This document shows, in pieces, positions 51,185 through 63,977 of a stretch of 64,000 bases of DNA (positions are counted from its first letter, which is position 1; every line of letters starts with the position of its first letter). The notes below the pieces were generated by a model. The model had not been told where the DNA came from. It did not search any database and saw nothing but the letters and a program-made list of their open reading frames with translations. Made by a program: the position numbers and the translations under genes. This DNA comes from Portunus trituberculatus (Eukaryota; Arthropoda; Malacostraca; Decapoda; Portunidae), in the NCBI RefSeq assembly GCF_017591435.1, contig NC_059268.1:7728684-7792683 (forward strand), written 5' to 3'.

Positions 51185-51355
51185 GGTAATGATTGCGCAT
51201 TCAACCCGTGACGTGTCCTTGCGCGGTGCAGTGGAGAAGAGTTTCATTGTTTCCCGCTCCAGTGCTGCTTTCAACTCGAGTGCTCGCCTGCAGTTTTCAC
51301 ACTTCCTTTGTTCCAGAATAACGCTCAGATGTTTCAAAAGCTTCCCCGTCCTTGT
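51185..51355 (-). CDS. Candidate internal exon, 57 codons, unrecognised helical protein
   Basis: Minus strand: TTTCCCAG precedes an open 171 bp segment (57 codons, a multiple of three), followed by ATTACC and a consensus donor GTAAGT. The frame includes LEQRKCENCRRALELKAALE and continues with ERETMKLF, a Leu/Glu/Arg-rich stretch with possible heptads suggesting a coiled coil. An in-frame stop lies about 45 bp upstream of the AG, as expected for an internal exon. No neighbouring exon was found and I recognise no family, so this is a weak call. Confidence 0.25.
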
Positions 51356-52529
51356 CTGGGAAACGTTTGTCGGTAATAAAAGTTCACGCAGAGTGTTCTT
51401 CTCTCTAACTCCCGTGATATGGCCACGGCAGAGAGAGGAAAGGAAGTAAAGAAAATGTACGTTCTTCTAGGACCTATATCTCTACTGGAAAGGAGTGCTG
51501 TAAGTGTCACTGACTGAATAAATTGATCATTTCTCTTTGTTAGAAACAAAAGCATTAAACATAAACCATTCTGCATGCGAGCCGCCTCAGTGATAAATAT
51601 TTACTGGGATGAGAGGGGTGTGTGTCTCCCTGCGCTGTTCACCGTATGTAACCGTGATTGTTATTACTTAAATTTCTATTGGTTTTCGAAAATTAATGGC
51701 TTTCATCGAGTAATGACAGAAGAGGTGACACGAGGGGAATAGTTTCTGAAATTAATAGAGTGATAGTTGATTGCAGCTCAGAATAAGGATAAATAAAACA
51801 TGATTTAAGGTGAATATAAGTAAGCCAGTATAGTGCAGGCCAGACAGGTGCCATCCTCGAGCAGCGTCACCGTGTTCCTGAGTGACGGTGAGTGACGTGG
51901 CAAAGAAAGCACCTCATAGGCTCACATTCTGCAAAAAAGTTTTAATACACTAAGTGGTGCCGAGGCCAGGAGCGCAAAGAAGCTGTGGCACGTAATGAGA
52001 AGAACCTCCTGCTGAATTAAGTAAAAACACAAGAATTACAAATAGTTTTATAATAATTTTTCTTCGCTAGTAAAGTGATTTTGTTATATTCATATAAAAC
52101 ACATATGCAAGGTGGAAGTAATATTTCCGAATTATAGAATGGAGCATTGCATAAACTACGAACAGAATTAAGCAACGTAAATAAATCAAAGTCAATATTG
52201 TTACTACCAATATAACAGACACATTTTTTGTGTGACTAAGAGCTAACACAAGCGAGGGTGAGGGATTAACCTTTCCTGACATTCATGCATACTTTTTATT
52301 ATTATTTTACCAACTTTTTGGAATGCCAGATAGCAACCGGTGAAGGAAAGCAGCAAAACATCGGAGTGAGCAGGAAAGGTGACCCGTGTGTGTTGTGTTT
52401 ATTTTTAATCATTCGCCTGAACAAATAATCAAAGGTGACAAGGTACTTTCCACCATTCAGCCACACAAAATATTATTTGCGAGACATTACCAGTGCTGAT
52501 TTTAATGTAATAACGAGTGAAGAACAGCG
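51356..52529. other. 1.17 kb without a recognised gene
   Basis: Unique-looking AT-leaning sequence. Confidence 0.5.
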
Positions 52530-52960
52530 ATGGATGTAAGACTCAGAAAACTGATCAGTAGTTGTAAGATGTAGGAAAAAAAGAACACTTCGTAATGTGC
52601 ATGAATTGATCACTGATTGTAAGAAAAAAAAAAAAACTAAGATTAAAACAGGTCATTAGTTGTAAGATGGAGGAAACTAAATATTAATTGTAAGAGGATG
52701 GACAAAAAAAAAAAAACATTGTTTTTAAATGGAAAGATGAAGAAAATATCTTACTATTTCTAAGATGGAGGAAACTGATCAGTAATAGTAAGGCGAAAAA
52801 CTGATCCTTAGTCTTAAAAAATGAATCTATAATGATGTTAGCCGAGGCATGAGAGGTGCTTGTTATCATTGCTATTACATTGGAAACTGATCTTAATTGT
52901 AAAAGGAAAATAATGATCGCTGGTCTTCAGATAGGAAAAAAAATGAAGATATAGATAAGA
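52530..52960. repeat. Degenerate minisatellite built on AACTGATCAGTA…TTGTAAGATG
   Basis: Words GATCA(G/C)T, TTGTAAGA and GATGGAGGAAACT recur about seven times over 430 bp at 40-60 bp spacing, with A homopolymers between them. The units have diverged strongly. Confidence 0.7.
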
Positions 52961-54309
<1,349 letters not shown>

Positions 54310-54941
54310 TTAACGAATACACGATATGAAGAAGTAATGTCTTTTATTCAGAAGTTTGTCAAAAGTATCGTTTTTTTTTTACCGTTGTCGTAAAATCTAC
54401 TTTAAAAAATCTGTACCATATATTAACTATAAATGAATGTTTCAGATGTTTCAAATATTATTATGGATGACGAAAAAAGTACGAGAATGAAGTACCAGAC
54501 AGGTCAGCAGCGAAAGATAAAGGTTTTGGAGTATGTACAAACTAAAGAGTGATGAGAGAAAATGCAGCTGAAGATATGCTCCCCTTATAAATGTTGATGA
54601 AAATGTTTCTATGTTATTCTGATTTGCCTTACAGTGGATGATGTAAATTTTAAAGGTGCAGTGTACATGTAATACTTGTGTTGTTGTGCATGTTGTCCTG
54701 TGACCTTGATTTCAAATAAAGAATGAAATGGAATACTAAAAATCCAGAATTTCACACGAATGAAAATAAACGTCAGGCTAAAGGAAGATGAACGTTTTTT
54801 TGGGAGGAATATATAATGTACCTTGGCATATATTGTTGGTACACCTGCTGAATGTTATACAAGTATCCAGACAGTAAAAGACCAGGGTTTTACTGTCATT
54901 TGATCCGTGCGTCTGTCATCGTCTGTGATCTCCCTCCCACC
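54310..54941. other. AT-rich stretch, possible retroelement or transcript 3' end
   Basis: CTTGATTTCAAATAAAGAATGAAATGG at 54703-54729 resembles a polyadenylation signal and tail of a retroelement or transcript on the plus strand. No frame upstream supports either. Confidence 0.3.
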
Positions 54942-54970
54942 TTCTCTCTCTCTCTCTCTTTCTCTCTCTC
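54942..54970. repeat. (CT)n microsatellite with one interruption
   Basis: Short CT array with a CTTT interruption. Confidence 0.92.
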
Positions 54971-55184
54971 CTTGAAAGCGTGAAAAAAATGAGAATAACA
55001 CCTGAGAAAACTCCAACTTGGTATAAGAAATGCATAAAAAAAAGAAAGAATAAGAAATAAAACTGGTGAACTATTTTGACAGCACGGTAAATTGTTCAGT
55101 AAAATGGAAAATAAATGATACAGTGTTGCATTTTCATCACTCATGGTTATATTGTGTTAGAGTTTGCACAGTGGTACGGGGTGA

Positions 55185-55350
55185 GCGCATCTCCAGACCC
55201 AGCTCCGACCTCAGTTGTTCCTTCCAAGCCTCCACCACCTTCCCACACTCCTCGCCATGGTTGTCTCAGTGGTTGGTCCTCCGCTCCGATCCCTCCCCGG
55301 TCATCCCCGCCCCTCCCCGACCCGCCCCGCCCTGCTTAGCCCAGCCCACC
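55185..55350. other. GC-rich patch with GC-box-like words
   Basis: C-rich sequence with several CCCCGCCC and CCGCCCC words at about 55300-55335, resembling Sp1/KLF sites. A Pro/Ser-rich plus frame spans it. It may be a small promoter-like patch, a gene edge or C-rich low-complexity DNA. Confidence 0.4.
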
Positions 55351-55456
55351 TCCACCTCAGGGTCCAGCTGTGTCTGGCGTGATAATGTTTGCTCGCAGGC
55401 ATCTAGGCCTCGTTAGGTCGCTAGAAATATGATGGTTGTGTGAGCATTATCTTGTT

Positions 55457-55461
<5 letters not shown>

Positions 55462-55508
<47 letters not shown>
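55462..55508. repeat. (CT)n microsatellite
   Basis: Perfect CT array of 47 bp. Confidence 0.97.
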
Positions 55509-55510
<2 letters not shown>

Positions 55511-55869
55511 ACCGTTTAGTGAGCTTCAATTATACATGGTGAGGTTCAGAAATTCACCAAATACGAGAAACCAGTGATCTCGACACGTTTGAGAGTTGGT
55601 AGGTATTGCTGGTAGAAATTGAAGTATTTACTCTTTGTCTTGAGTATACGTGTGGCCAGCTTGTCCTCTGCGCCGCGTCTAATAAACTGACTCCTAGTGT
55701 TTGTATTTCGCTCTGTACAGCCTTTGTCATGTAGGTCAAAACCGAGGAAAGTATAGAAATGTGCGTAAGTGTCAGTCAACCATGTTAGTATAGGAGAGTA
55801 ACCTGTGTGTGTGTGTGCCAGTGAATTATGTAAGTTAAGCGACAATTATGTTATTCTTAACTGTTTACA

Positions 55870-55871
<2 letters not shown>
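55509..55871. other. Spacer, no gene recognised
   Basis: The 99-codon minus frame (55546-55845) has no motif. Confidence 0.5.

Positions 55872-55919
<48 letters not shown>
55872..55919. repeat. (CT)n microsatellite
   Basis: Perfect CT array of 48 bp. Confidence 0.97.
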
Positions 55920-55922
<3 letters not shown>

Positions 55923-56704
55923 CACATTTCCCCCATTTCGCCGTTACTCTCAATCTAAAGACATTTCCCGACGCATGACATTAAGCTCGACGTATATGGC
56001 AGGTCTCGTAGTTTTTATCCTCTATGATCCTCTCACGTTTCCAGCCAATTTCCTCAACACCAGCATTACGTTTCGTCGTAGTCCTAAAGTACCTCTGTTT
56101 TGCCAGCGTTAGGGGGAGGAGGTGAGGGAGAAGAGGGAGAAGAGGAAGGGAGTGTATGTTATGGCTCCCTTTCTCCACCCTTCTCTCTCCGTGCTCTTCT
56201 TCTCTCCCTTCCCTATTAAAGCCACGCTGTCACATGCCGCTTTCACAGTTGTCAAGTTTATTTTATGGCATTTTCGCTGCTTATGATGGCGTGCAAGAGA
56301 TGGAGGAAGAGAAGCAAGAGCTGGAGTGGTGTTATAAAGCAATGTTACTCCTTTGGTTGTGTCTTGGTAGTGGTATTCTATTTTCTCGTCTGCCTCCAGA
56401 TCTTAAGTTGGTCTGTGTGTTTTGTCCTCCTGTCTGTCTCTCCTTTGTTTTTGTTTCTATCTCCTATCTGCATTTTCATTCGGTTGGGTTGGTCTTGGTT
56501 ATTTTCTCTTGTTTCTCCTTTCGTTATTTTACTTCTTTGTTCATTGGTGTCTTCCTTTGTCTCTCTTCTGTTTTCTTTTTTTCTTTATATCTTCTGCTTC
56601 TTCTTTATTTCTTTTTTTAATATCAATTTTACCTCTTGTATATGTGTACATGTCTCTGGTTATATGTCATACTTGCGTGCAGCTGCTCCATTCTCTATTT
56701 TCTT

Positions 56705-56708
<4 letters not shown>
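55920..56708. other. T/C-rich stretch, no gene recognised
   Basis: From 56400 the sequence is strongly T-biased, opening overlapping 137-179-codon hydrophobic frames on plus. Their residue content (Phe/Leu/Ser/Cys) is that of translated pyrimidine DNA. Confidence 0.55.

Positions 56709-56762
<54 letters not shown>
56709..56762. repeat. (CT)n microsatellite
   Basis: Perfect CT array of 54 bp preceded by TTTC units. Confidence 0.97.
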
Positions 56763-56764
<2 letters not shown>

Positions 56765-56903
56765 CGTGTCTGATTACATTGGTAGTACCGATTCTTCCAT
56801 TTAAAATATACTGGTCTTTTGTTTGGCATCGCTGAATTGTTTCTTCGGGGCTCTGATTTCCATAAAAAAAATCCTGTTATACGAGGACTGTTATTCTGCA
56901 CTC

Positions 56904-56924
56904 AACAAAAACAACAACACCAAC

Positions 56925-56987
<63 letters not shown>
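56904..56987. repeat. (CAA)n-(CA)n array
   Basis: Short CAA/CAACAC run, then about 60 bp of perfect CA. Confidence 0.96.
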
Positions 56988-56990
<3 letters not shown>

Positions 56991-57075
56991 GCAGCAGAAG
57001 CAGTAGACACATCATCAGCGGCAGTGTGTGGAATCTGTAAACGAGCAAACAGAACAGCAGGGAATAACACACCTT

Positions 57076-57133
57076 GCCGTAATAGTAGTTTTAGTAGTAG
57101 TAGTAGTAATAATGGTAGTAGTAGTAGTAGTAA

Positions 57134-57181
<48 letters not shown>

Positions 57182-57218
57182 AGGTAGTAATAGTTGTATA
57201 ATTAGTAGTAGTAATAGC

Positions 57219-57277
<59 letters not shown>

Positions 57278-57320
57278 AAGTATCATTATTATTATTATTA
57301 TTAGTAGTAGTAGTAGTAAT
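57076..57320. repeat. (TAG)n trinucleotide block with TAA and ATT variants
   Basis: About 245 bp of TAG units interrupted by AATGG, GGAGG and TTGTATAATT, with a short ATT run near 57284-57300. More diverged than the block at 54188. Confidence 0.96.
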
Positions 57321-57378
57321 TTTGAGTGTTATGTGGTTTTTGGTGCTGGAGATGTAAATGTTATTACTGCTATTAATG

Positions 57379-57381
<3 letters not shown>

Positions 57382-57433
<52 letters not shown>
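57382..57433. repeat. (GT)n microsatellite
   Basis: Perfect GT array of 52 bp. Confidence 0.97.
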
Positions 57434-57434
<1 letters not shown>

Positions 57435-57515
57435 TCACTGCGCGTACATTTTAGTGAACTCTTGAATGTATTGCATGTTGTATGTACCTTATAGTCTAGG
57501 CTAAGTAAGCAAGGC

Positions 57516-57517
<2 letters not shown>

Positions 57518-57576
<59 letters not shown>
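57518..57576. repeat. (GA)n microsatellite
   Basis: Perfect GA array of 59 bp. Confidence 0.98.
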
Positions 57577-57579
<3 letters not shown>

Positions 57580-58942
57580 GGGAAGGAGCGCTTGTTCCAT
57601 TAAGAGCTGTGCAGCAAGGTCATTATCTTCTCTCAGATCAGATGTCAGCGCAGTGTTGGTTTCTCCTCTCTCTCCTACCTATGTTTGGTTGCCGTTGCTT
57701 GCCTCCCCTTACCTTCGTTACCCCTACCCGTGGCTCTCCTTCATTCTCCTTCTCTTGTTCTAATTTCTCTCTTTTTCTCCTTTCATCTTCTCTCACTATT
57801 GTTTCCTTCCTTCTCACCATTATCATCTTTAACACTCTTTCATGCTAATAACTCTTTGTGTGTGTCGCATTCTGTTTTTTTCTTCTTTTTCTTGTACTCA
57901 TACGTATATCTTTGCACAGAATAAATGTCTCCCGAGTCACAGACTGGTACATGTATACAAAGGAGGTGACAGGTGGGAGAGAATCAGGTGCAATGAAGAA
58001 GGGAAAATCGTAAATGATGGAGGTGGAACAAAGATCAGAGAACGGCGGGAGATTGATACAGAGGTGGTCTGCCTTAGATCAATCAAATCTTCAGTCAGGA
58101 ACGTCAAGCTTGAGTCAGATATGGCTTGAGTCAGATATGGGAAGTCTTGGGAAACATTTTGCAGTTTATTTCAATGTGTTTATTGTTTCCCATTTATTGA
58201 AAGGTATCTCACTGACCGATAGTACTAATTTATTTACAAAATCAGAGGACTCAAAGATGTCAGCAGCTCATAGACATTGCTAAGGGAAAGGTTAAACGCA
58301 GTGAAACAGTAAAGGATGTTACTCATTGTTTATCCATGACTGCATGAACGCATCTCTTGTCCTGACGTTTGTGTGTGTTGGATTTGTCATAATAGCTGGC
58401 GGAAGTGCACGCCGCCCACGATACATCATTGAAGTTGCCAGACTGAAAGAAACTAAATGGATGTTTAAGAACCAAGTTATAAAGAAAACGCTTCGTGTGT
58501 TTTCGTTTCGGAGGTAAGACTTTTTTTTCAAGTTTTAATGATAGGAAAACGATGATTTATCTTGATTATTCAAACAGATGAAAAATTTATTCAAAGAGCT
58601 CAGAGGAAGAAAACACAACACTTGAATAAGTCACTCTTGTGCAGCAGGACCAACAAATACTTTTCCTTCACACACCCCGGCAGTGTCCTCGTGTTGGTCA
58701 GCGTAGTAACTCCGTGCTCCTTAATTTACAACCTGAGGACGAACAAAGGAAGTGAGAGATAGAGTCCTTCATTTAACATGGAACGAGACCCTTGTACAGT
58801 ATGGCCCTAATCTCCATAATTCACTTATCTTCCCCTTCTCAGTCTTTATCTGTTTCTCTTTTACTATCGCCTTGTTCTCCTTATGCTCTATCTTCACCTC
58901 TCTGTTCATCTCTCGCATGTAGACTATGAGTGAGCGAGCAAG

Positions 58943-58948
<6 letters not shown>
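57577..58948. other. 1.37 kb without a recognised gene
   Basis: Pyrimidine-rich at 57655-57845. A 16 bp word, GCTTGAGTCAGATATG, is directly duplicated at 58108-58139. No gene recognised. Confidence 0.5.

Positions 58949-59020
<72 letters not shown>
58949..59020. repeat. (GA)n microsatellite
   Basis: Perfect GA array of 72 bp. Confidence 0.98.
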
Positions 59021-59023
<3 letters not shown>

Positions 59024-60079
59024 GCAAGAAGAATTTCGACGATTTTCGGAGAGCGGCGGGAAATATTGGGTGAGTGTGCTGTACTAGTGGATAACGAGGT
59101 GCTCATTATCAAGCATTAGGTGGTAAGGCGTCACTTGTGTTCCTCCTCCTTCAGGTGCTAAGGTTGAGAGGAAATAGAGAGCGGGGCATTACGGCAAGTG
59201 GGTGGCTAAAGGGTGCAAAGGAGTGAGGGAGAAGAGAGAATGGAGGAGCGAGTCAAAGGAGTGAAAAGAGAACGTAGAGGAGAAATACTCAGGAAAACAC
59301 AAGGGAAGAGCAAATAGCAGTGTACTTGGCGGTGCTTACTCGCTTATGTGTGGTGTTCTATTCAGAGAAATAGAGTAACATAATAAATGGAGGCTTTTTG
59401 TACCAATCGTTCCCTTCGGTTAGGGTTCACAGGAAAAGAAATTTTGTAGCATAAAGAAACGTGATGAAAATATTGTAGGAAAGGCTTAAGGACTTTCACT
59501 ATTGTAAAGCGTATTTGGTGGTATACAATCAATAACAACCGCAGTAACGAGGCAAGGACTGAATACTGCTACATTTTTTATTGTAGGCAGTCATTCAGTT
59601 GATCGGTAAAGGGATGCTATCTGTCAGTATTGGTACATCTATTTGGTGTTATACAGGCAGCAGCGACCTCAACAACGGGACTTTTCATACATAAACACAA
59701 ATGAAATACGATTGCAATTTGCTGTGACAGTTGGCAGTACCCTCAGCTATTGGCAGAGTCCAAAAACCTTGCCGAATATGTTTTTGAAAGTTGTAGACTC
59801 GTGCTAACCGTGGCAATATAATACAAAATGGGTTCTAAACGTGAACGATCCGATTGACAAAGTACTTGGCTTTCATTGACTCGAATCTATAATCAGTTAT
59901 CTTAAGGGTGTGGTTTTTTCTGCTCGTTATATTCCATCAATTAACGGAAAGAAAGTAATCATCATTAATGTTACTGAATCTTGTGGAAATTCTAGACTCT
60001 TCTATTAGACCACACGGCATCATTGGTTTGGGAAGACTGAATGGATTTAGGAAGGCGTGGAGAAGCAGGAAACTGAAAT
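59021..60079. other. 1.06 kb without a recognised gene
   Basis: Purine-leaning near 59170-59310, otherwise AT-rich with stops in all frames. Confidence 0.5.
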
Positions 60080-60255
60080 GAGGTGAAGGAGGAGGAGCAG
60101 GAGGAGGGCGAGGAGGAGAAGAAGGAAGAAGAAGAGGAGTAAAAGAAGGAGAACAAAAGAGGAAGAGGAGGAGCGGAAGAGGAAAGGAAAACAAAACGAG
60201 GAGGAGGAGGAGGAGGAGGAGGAGGGTGTTAGTGGCGGAGGAGGAGGATGAGGAG
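60080..60255. repeat. Purine-rich tract with (GGA)n runs
   Basis: GGAGGA and GAAGAA words, including a perfect GGA run at 60198-60224. Confidence 0.85.
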
Positions 60256-60480
60256 GCGGTAAAAAGAATAGAGGTAAGAAGGAAATTGTGAAACTCGGGA
60301 AAAGAAAATGTCTATATTGTGTTTGGCATGAGGGTTTTTTCCTAGAGCTTTTTATTTGAGGAAAAAATCTTATTTGTAAAATTTCTCTGCCTGGAAAAAA
60401 TGATAAAAAAATGAAATGTTGTATAAATGATGACCGGATTTAGGAATTTGTTTTCTTGAGAAGCGGCTTATGGACGAGGG

Positions 60481-60845
60481 ATCTATAAATGAAATGAGGA
60501 AGAAAGAATTAACGGCGAGAAATCTATAAATAAGGAAAATAGAATTAAACATAAACACTGCAGACTAGGAATCTATAAGTGAAATAAGGAAGGTAGAATC
60601 AAACATAACTACTACCAAAGAGAAATCTATAAGTGCAATAAGGAAGGTAGGGATCAAATAACCACTGCCAACAAAGAATCTATAAATGAAATAAGGAAGG
60701 TAGAATCAAACAAACCATGAGAGTCGAGAAATCTATAGATGAAATAAAAGAAAAATCAGACAACTTTGCTGACGAATTTATAGATGAAATAATAGAGGAA
60801 TGAAAAAAAAAAACTAGCAAATCTATAGATGAAATAAGGGAATAA
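60481..60845. repeat. Degenerate minisatellite, ~8 units of 41-54 bp
   Basis: The word ATCTATA (once ATTTATA) starts at 60481, 60522, 60571, 60625, 60678, 60731, 60776 and 60821. It is usually followed by a variant of AATGAAATAAGGAAGGTAGA and an AT-rich remainder. Spacings are 41, 49, 54, 53, 53, 45 and 45 bp. Units are diverged but clearly related. Confidence 0.88.
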
Positions 60846-61435
60846 GAAGCAATTATAACCAAATCTTGTATCGGGAGCAGCGAGAGGCACTTCAGACACT
60901 CCGGCACGAGGCAACCAGCGATAAACTCCAGACTAGCACTCCGCCGACCAAGGCACAACTCTGAACGTTAATAACAACTTACAGTCGCAATGCAGTGATA
61001 TATATGACACGCTTTACATCATGGAACAGCGCGTACAGGGGTCTGCGTGCCCTGTCCCCCCGACCCCCTCACCCTCCTCTCTCTCCCTCTCTCCTCATAA
61101 CACAACAACAACACTGAGCCTCCTCTCACATTCAGCATCACAATCTCATAATGGGAGTCGTGATTATTCCTCAAACACGCGCCCACAAGCTTTCTTCCTT
61201 CCCTTGTCTCTTCCCTTGTGCGTGTCCCCAAAGACCAGTGTTTATCCAGGCTCTCCCTCCATTCTCTCTACCCTCCTCCTGGCCGCTGGCGAGGCTCAGA
61301 TATGTGTGGTTTCTCAGATCTTGGTGGGTGAAAGAGTCTCCTTGTTCAGGTTATTGTGACTGGTGCCAACCTGATTCAAACTCCTACTTAGTTTGGAGCG
61401 TATCGTTTCTTTTGTTTATCTTGGTTATTTTTAAT
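60846..61435. other. Spacer, no gene recognised
   Basis: C-rich patch at 61040-61100. The 112-codon plus frame (61021-61359) is Ser/Leu/Pro-rich without a domain. Confidence 0.45.
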
Positions 61436-61860
<425 letters not shown>

Positions 61861-62341
61861 GATATTCCTTCTCATGCAAAGACCTGTGGCTCTCTTCTCG
61901 CCTGTACAACGCCAGCTAAAGTTTTCTGAGCCAGTTTGCCTCCACCTGGAATAAGGAGGCGAAGTGCATAACGTGACTTCTCTTGTCTAGGTTTCATTTG
62001 GACACTTACGGCTGGTGGGTAATGGGGACGAGAGATCCGTGTCATTCATTTACCTTTTGTTCATTTCTCCTTTTTTATTCTATTTTTTTTCGTATGAGTT
62101 TTTTTTATGTTATCTATTTTGATTTCGTGTTTTTTTTATATTTTTTCTGTGTTCGTTTTCATCTTTCATTTCGTGGATGTTATTAAATTTTCTTCCTGTG
62201 CTTCCAATATCGAGTTTCTGTTCTCGCCGTGTTTACGTTTCCCATGTTCCACCTTCATTGTGTAAAAATTTTGACGCCCCTGTACTTCTCTCTTCTCTTG
62301 AATTTCCTCTTGCATCCCTGTTTGTCTAGCTGTTTTTTTTT

Positions 62342-62342
<1 letters not shown>
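61861..62342. other. T-rich spacer, no gene recognised
   Basis: Strong T bias from 62040, with T runs up to eight bases. Confidence 0.55.

Positions 62343-62435
<93 letters not shown>
62343..62435. repeat. (CT)n microsatellite, 93 bp
   Basis: Perfect CT array. Confidence 0.98.
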
Positions 62436-62438
<3 letters not shown>

Positions 62439-63462
62439 CGTAATTATAATTTTTGTTTTGTGTCCTTCAGTTTCTCATGTCTTTCTTGTTTTTTTTCCTT
62501 CGATATTTTCTTGAATCTAACTTTTCCCTTTCCTTTTATGCAGCATTGTTGTTTCACCACTTTTCTATATATATTTTAATCAAATTTTTCTTACCCTTTT
62601 CGTTCCTTTTTATTTCCTTCCATTACCTTCCCTTACGAGAACCTTATCTCTTTCCTCAAGAATAGTCACGTTTGCTCGTCACTTGCAAAAGAAAACTATC
62701 AAAACGCGATTCTTTGTCTTTTCCCAGCACGTGGACGGTGGCGCTGATGACTGGCAGTGTGAAAGTTGTTGTGTTCCCTGCTGTCTCTCATTGGATTCTG
62801 CCTCGCATTCATCTCATCCCTCACATTCGCGTCTCGTTCCGTCTCAATTTCGGTTTCCATTCTCTCACTGTCTGTCTCCCTGAATACAAAGGTATCGATG
62901 CTGCTGTTGTTCCCTCCACTCATGTTACAGTATGGCGTCTTTTATCGACGTTCCTTTATGATCGCTCTTTGATCCGGGGCTTGTTGTATTGCTTTCGTCT
63001 AACTCTTTTTAGCGTCCATTACTGATTTACAAGTCTTCTCCTCCATGTCCCTTTGATTCTCTTGCTTCTCTGTCTGTCTTCCCTTCGTGAGTCTTATCTT
63101 TTTTTTCTCTCAATCCAACGTCATGAAAAGGTCATAGTTATGTTTCTGTATTTTTTTAAGTCATCTGTTATGGTCAACTTTTTCTGACATATTTTCTGTT
63201 CCTCATTAGCGTGGGCACCGTGATGCATTGAGTCTGGATCATCTTAATGGGTTCCAGTCTTGGCCAGAGTGTGTTCCGGTCCTTTCCATTGTCTCTGTAG
63301 TGAATCTCTGTTGAAAGACCAGGCGGAGGCGGATGAATCGCACAAACCTGCTCAGAAGGGGTCGTTCCGCACTACTTTGACTTTATTTTTTATATAATAT
63401 ATACAAAAGTATATTTCTGCTCGCCATTTTCATATTTTTTTTTCACCTGTACATTCACTCCA

Positions 63463-63466
<4 letters not shown>
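62436..63466. other. 1.03 kb without a recognised gene
   Basis: T-rich to about 62650, then mixed. A 117-codon plus frame at 62672-63025 has no familiar domain and overlaps other frames. Confidence 0.45.

Positions 63467-63508
<42 letters not shown>
63467..63508. repeat. (GT)n microsatellite
   Basis: Perfect GT array of 42 bp. Confidence 0.97.
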
Positions 63509-63510
<2 letters not shown>

Positions 63511-63584
63511 ATGTGTGAAAATATGAAGGAATCTATTTTAAAAAGATGATTGCTTGCAGTCCTTCATCACCTCCAAAGTCAGTT

Positions 63585-63900
63585 TTTTATTTTTTTTTAT
63601 TTAAACCAGATCACATATGTTGCAGACTGCCAGAGGTCTGAGACTATGGCATAGTTCAGGCCTATCTTGGCAACAAAAGAAAACACAATACTTACAAAAG
63701 TGAGACATAAATTAAAAATAAGTAATGGTATATAATTACACTTCATCACTGCACTTTTGTTATCTCACTAGCACTTCAGCCACTCATTCACGCCTTCTTG
63801 TACGCCTGGAGGCATGTAGAGTGTTGTATGTTTCTGTTTTGCACCAGCCGGTTCCACATGAGGCTGTAACGTGGGAGGAAGAAGCGGAGTTCCTATATCA
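63585..63900 (-). mobile_element. LINE 3' end: reverse transcriptase C-terminus, 3' UTR and A-rich tail
   Basis: The minus strand reads LRFFLPRYSLMWNRLVQ and, a few codons on, LQAYKK. After a one-base frame change it continues as GVNEWLKC and a stop. Together these match the layout F-x-P-R…W-N-x-L…L-x-x-F-K-x-x-V-N-x-W-L seen at the C-terminus of many non-LTR retrotransposon reverse transcriptases. About 190 bp of 3' UTR follow, ending in TTTAAATAAAAAAAAATAAA. The frameshift and the stop just before the block show the copy is dead. Upstream, the element is cut off by the (CT)n array at 63904. Confidence 0.7.

Positions 63901-63903
<3 letters not shown>

Positions 63904-63974
<71 letters not shown>
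63904..63974. repeat. (CT)n microsatellite
   Basis: CT array of 71 bp near the window's right edge. Confidence 0.98.

Positions 63975-63977
<3 letters not shown>

Noticed and set aside
54703..54729. AAATAAAGAATGAAATGG as a LINE tail or gene polyadenylation site
   Set aside because: Nothing upstream resembles reverse transcriptase or a terminal exon, so it is left as a low-confidence remark.
55066..55416. 116-codon plus frame through a GC-rich patch
   Set aside because: Pro/Ser-rich from CCC-rich DNA. A second frame is also open. No family.
56156..56835. Three overlapping hydrophobic plus frames suggesting a membrane protein
   Set aside because: T-rich composition explains the hydrophobicity. 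Frames overlap and end in a CT array.
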